In this document: piece after piece, positions 6,144 to 8,638 of the stretch
Layout: every line of letters starts with the position of its first letter
Position numbering within the stretch: position 1 is the stretch's first letter
Assembly (NCBI GenBank): GCA_947251855.1
Contig: CAMXUZ010000334.1
Coordinates: forward strand, 1 to 8,638
Length of the DNA: 8,638 bases
DNA from: an uncultured Ruaniaceae bacterium
GTDB taxonomy: Bacteria; Actinomycetota; Actinomycetes; Actinomycetales; Beutenbergiaceae
Direction: 5' to 3'
Notes under the pieces: model-generated
What the model saw: the letters and a program-made list of their open reading frames with translations, nothing else
Told to the model about the DNA's origin: nothing
Databases searched by the model: none
Translations under genes and position numbers: made by a program

Positions 6144-7097
6144 ATGGCAACGATCGCCGGCGTGAAACGCAAACGCGGCCGAACCCGGGTCGGGATCACC
6201 CTGCCCCGCAGGATCGGCGCGTTGTTCGTCCTTCCGTCGCTTCTGCTGTTCGCCGTATTCGTCGCCTACCCGATGTTCACGGCGCTGAGCTATTCGTTCT
6301 TCGACTGGACCGGCATCAATCGCGGAGAATTCATCGGGCTCGGCAACTACTCGGACCTGTTCACGCGGCTGCCCTACAAGAACGCGCTGCCCAATGCCTT
6401 CGGTCACAACCTGCTGTTGTTCCTCGGCGCGATGGTTTTTCAGAACACGGTGGGGCTCGCCCTAGCAAGTCTGTTGCAGCGGTTGAAACGGTTCCGCGCG
6501 TTCTTCCAGACGGCGTACACGCTGCCCTACCTCGTGTCCCCGCTGGTCATCGGCTACCTGTGGTCGCTCATGCTTTCACCGCTGTTCGGGCCCGTGAACG
6601 CGCTCCTGAAAGCGGTCGGGCTCGGGCAGTTCGCCCAGCCGTGGCTCGGTAACCCGCAGACGGCGATCTGGGTCGTCGTGTTCGTGACGGCGTGGCAGTG
6701 GATCGGTTTCCCGGTACTGCTCTACGGGGCGGCCCTGGGCGGGCTGCCCGCCGAACTCGACGAGGCCTCATCCCTCGATGGGGCGAACGCGTGGCAGCGC
6801 TTCTTTCACGTCACGCTGCCCCAGCTCATCCCAGCGATCGGGACGGTGAGCGTGCTCACCTTCATCGGCGCAATGGAATCCTTCCCGATTCCTTACGCGC
6901 TCGGTGGTTCTCAAGGAAACCCTGCTGGGGCGACGGATGTGATGAGCCTGCTGTTCTATCGCACCGCCTTCGAATCAGGTGCCTCGAACGCGATCGGCAC
7001 GAGTTCGGCGATCGCGACGCTGCTGTTCCTGTTCATCTTCGGCGTGGCGGTCGCGATCACCGCGACGCTGCGCCGCGCGGAACGGAGGCTGTACTGA
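6144..7097 (+). CDS. ABC sugar transporter permease, MalF/UgpA-like
   Basis: A 317-residue inner-membrane permease with six likely helices: about 24-45, 88-110, 121-143, 172-198, 229-250 (partial) and 285-308. The cytoplasmic EAA loop, which contacts the ATPase, is at about 201-226 (LPAELDEASSLDGANAWQRF, with Glu207, Ala208 and the invariant Gly213), followed by TLPQLIPA. The N-terminal pattern with LPSLLLFAVFVAYPMF and SFFDWTGI, and GLGNYSDLF after the first helix, is typical of the first permease of CUT1 importers. It should form a heterodimer with the next gene product and receive sugar from the upstream binding protein. GGAAGGA at 6131-6137 stands 6 bases before the ATG. No ATPase gene is in the operon; actinobacterial CUT1 systems often share an MsiK-type ATPase encoded elsewhere. 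Confidence 0.93.
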   Translation: MATIAGVKRKRGRTRVGITLPRRIGALFVLPSLLLFAVFVAYPMFTALSYSFFDWTGINRGEFIGLGNYSDLFTRLPYKNALPNAFGHNLLLFLGAMVFQNTVGLALASLLQRLKRFRAFFQTAYTLPYLVSPLVIGYLWSLMLSPLFGPVNALLKAVGLGQFAQPWLGNPQTAIWVVVFVTAWQWIGFPVLLYGAALGGLPAELDEASSLDGANAWQRFFHVTLPQLIPAIGTVSVLTFIGAMESFPIPYALGGSQGNPAGATDVMSLLFYRTAFESGASNAIGTSSAIATLLFLFIFGVAVAITATLRRAERRLY

Positions 7098-7098
7098 C

Positions 7099-7968
7099 AT
7101 GGCTGCCGTCACCGCGACGACCACGGCCCCTGCCCGGGCGTCCTCTCGGCGGATGCCGATCTCCCGGATATTCACCGGCGGCTTCTTGTGGCTGTATGCG
7201 CTGGTGTCGCTGGCGCCGCTGGTCCTCATGCTCTCGAATTCGCTGCGCACGACCCAGGACATGGCCGCCGAGCCGCTGGGGTTGCCCACGCGACCAACGC
7301 TGGTGAGCTATCAGAAGGCGTGGATCACCGCGTCGTTCGACGTGTACTTCTTCAACTCGGTGTTCGTCACCGTCTCGGCCGTCCTCCTTTCCACAGCGGT
7401 CTCGCTCCTCGCGGCGTACGCGTTCGCCCGCACTGATTCCCGGCTGTTCTCCGTCCTCGAGGGTGTATTCCTCTCCGGACTCATGTTGCCGGTCTACCTC
7501 GCGATCCTCCCCCTGTTCTTCCTCCTCGATTCGGTGGGAATGACCTCGAGCCGTCTCAGCCTCATCCTCGTGTACGCGGCATTAGGGATCCCGTTTTCCA
7601 CGTTCGTGCTCTCCGCGTTCTTTCGCCAGCTGCCCATCGAACTCGACGAAGCGGCCAAACTCGACGGGGCCGGTCCCCTCACTACTTTCCTGCGCCTGCA
7701 TCTTCCCCTCGTTCGACCGGCGATCGCGACGGTGATCGTTTTCCGGTTCGTGCCGGTGTGGAACGACTTCTTCTATCCACTCATCCTCATGCGCGATAGG
7801 AGCGCATACACGCTCCCCGTGGGAATCACCCGGTTCTTCGGTGAGTACCAAACGGACTGGGCCACGCTCTTCGCGGGGCTGACGCTCGCGACGATCCCTC
7901 TGGTCATCCTGTTCCTCATCGCGACGAAGCAGATCGTTTCGGGGCTGACCGCCGGCATGAACAAGTAA
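7099..7968 (+). CDS. ABC sugar transporter permease, MalG/UgpE-like
   Basis: A 289-residue inner-membrane permease, the second half of the importer channel. Likely helices are at about 25-46, 84-109, 119-143, 152-174, 205-229 and 257-279. The EAA loop lies at about 178-205 (LPIELDEAAKLDGAGPLTTF, with Glu184-Ala-Ala and Gly190), followed by LPLVRPAIATV and VWNDFFYPLIL, both typical of MalG-type proteins. The C-terminus QIVSGLTAGMNK is the common end 'GLTAGAVK' of the family. The start ATG at 7099 is one base after the TGA of the previous gene (7095-7097), and GGAGG at 7084-7088 inside that gene precedes it by 10 bases, so translation is probably coupled. The frame is open further upstream to 6979, but that part lies inside the first permease gene and is arginine/serine/cysteine-rich, which is not coding-like. 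Confidence 0.93.
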   Translation: MAAVTATTTAPARASSRRMPISRIFTGGFLWLYALVSLAPLVLMLSNSLRTTQDMAAEPLGLPTRPTLVSYQKAWITASFDVYFFNSVFVTVSAVLLSTAVSLLAAYAFARTDSRLFSVLEGVFLSGLMLPVYLAILPLFFLLDSVGMTSSRLSLILVYAALGIPFSTFVLSAFFRQLPIELDEAAKLDGAGPLTTFLRLHLPLVRPAIATVIVFRFVPVWNDFFYPLILMRDRSAYTLPVGITRFFGEYQTDWATLFAGLTLATIPLVILFLIATKQIVSGLTAGMNK

Positions 7969-7999
7969 CGCCGGCGCTCCTACGTAATAGGGTGTGCAG

Positions 8000-8638
8000 A
8001 TGCTCCTGGGAATCGATATCGGTGGCTCCGGCAGCCGGGTCGCGCTCGCGACCGGTTCCGAACGTCTCGAGCTGCGGGGCCCGCGGGTGGCCGTCACCGC
8101 TGAGGGAGGGTCGGCGGAAGTCGTTGCCCGCGACCTCCTCTCCCTTGCCGAGCGGCGGTGGCCTTCGCTGTATCCGCAGGTCGTGGGGGTGGGTATCGGC
8201 GCGACGGGGCTCGCCACCCTCGTTCGTGACCCTGATGGCGCCGTCCGCCGTCTGGCCCGGGCCGTCAACGCGCCGGTGGCTGCTGCGATCGACGCCGTCA
8301 CCGCCCACCTCGGGGCCCTTGGCGGAGTCCCCGGGGCGGTCATCTCGCTTGGCACCGGGGCGATCGCGATCGGGTGGGACGGCGAGGACACCTGGCGGCG
8401 GGTCGATGGCTGGGGGCACCTGCTCGGCGATCGCGGCGGCGGGGCGTGGATCGGAATGCGCGGGCTCAACCGCGCGCTTGCGGCGCACGACGGGACCGAC
8501 CCGGCCGGTGCTGCGCTGCTACGCGCGGCAACGGCGCGATTCGGCGAACCGCTCCAGTGGCCCGCGCAGTTCTATACCCAGCCCGACCGCGCCGGCGTGC
8601 TCGCCTCCTTCGCCGCCGACGTAGTGGAACTCGCCGAC
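8000..8638 (+). CDS. BadF/BadG/BcrA/BcrD-family sugar kinase (MurNAc/GlcNAc kinase-like), 3' end beyond window
   Basis: The frame from ATG 8000 stays open for 213 codons to the window edge; full members have about 300 residues. It shows the ASKHA kinase motifs in order: phosphate-1 loop LLGIDIGGSGSR (2-13), Gly-rich strand VGVGIGATGL (62-71), a strand ending at Asp98 (AAAIDAVTAH), where the family has its catalytic Asp, phosphate-2 loop ISLGTG (115-120), and GWGHLLGDRGGGAWIG (137-152), the BadF-family block usually written GWG-x-LLGDEGSG-x-WIG. The family includes human GlcNAc kinase and Clostridium acetobutylicum MurK, which phosphorylates MurNAc and GlcNAc at O-6. Beside murQ and an ABC importer, a kinase supplying MurNAc-6-phosphate is the natural reading; it is not CoA reductase-activating, since the Cys ligands are absent. 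Weak AGGG at 7989-7992 precedes ATG by 7 bases; GTG 7994 is an alternative start. It follows the permease by 31 bp. Confidence 0.88.
   Translation, partial: MLLGIDIGGSGSRVALATGSERLELRGPRVAVTAEGGSAEVVARDLLSLAERRWPSLYPQVVGVGIGATGLATLVRDPDGAVRRLARAVNAPVAAAIDAVTAHLGALGGVPGAVISLGTGAIAIGWDGEDTWRRVDGWGHLLGDRGGGAWIGMRGLNRALAAHDGTDPAGAALLRAATARFGEPLQWPAQFYTQPDRAGVLASFAADVVELAD

Noticed and set aside
7979..7991. CCTA-CGTAA-TAGG hairpin that could hide the kinase ribosome binding site
   Set aside because: Only four base pairs, two of them A-T; too weak to claim regulation.
7582..8488. Two long minus-strand frames opposite the second permease and the kinase
   Set aside because: Their products are Arg/Pro/Ser-rich with no domain, while the plus strand encodes clear permease and kinase motifs.

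Overview
The window looks like a chromosomal segment of a high-GC Gram-positive bacterium (Actinobacteria, perhaps Micrococcales-like). The reasons are strongly G/C-ending codons, lipoproteins with acidic low-complexity linkers, an ABC sugar importer with no ATPase gene of its own, and several starts that look leaderless. The exact taxon cannot be read from the sequence.

Left part (1-1214, minus strand). The N-terminal 50 codons of an ABC transporter ATPase run off the left edge, ending inside the Walker A motif. Next is a lipoprotein with a SurA-type N-terminal chaperone domain but no parvulin catalytic domain. These two genes have no clear functional link to the rest.

Centre and right (1215-8638). 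This is a coherent N-acetylmuramic acid (MurNAc) / peptidoglycan-fragment utilisation locus built around a short, AT-rich divergent promoter region (about 3681-3740). Leftward run three tightly packed genes: a class C beta-lactamase-like serine hydrolase of the YfeW/YbbE(AmiE) type, a MurR/RpiR-family regulator, and a GNAT acetyltransferase. The first two overlap by 8 bp. Rightward run murQ (MurNAc-6-phosphate etherase), a lipoprotein sugar-binding protein, two CUT1-type permeases, and a BadF/BadG-family sugar kinase cut by the right edge.

Inferred pathway: the ABC importer brings in MurNAc or a muropeptide-derived sugar, and the serine hydrolase may remove the peptide (no signal peptide is visible, so possibly in the cytoplasm). 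The kinase makes MurNAc-6-phosphate, MurQ splits it into GlcNAc-6-phosphate and D-lactate, and the SIS-domain regulator senses the phosphosugar and controls the divergent promoters. An ABC importer plus kinase in place of the PTS transporter MurP is the most notable point. Substrate assignments for the importer and kinase rest on gene context. NagA, NagB and the importer ATPase are not in the window.
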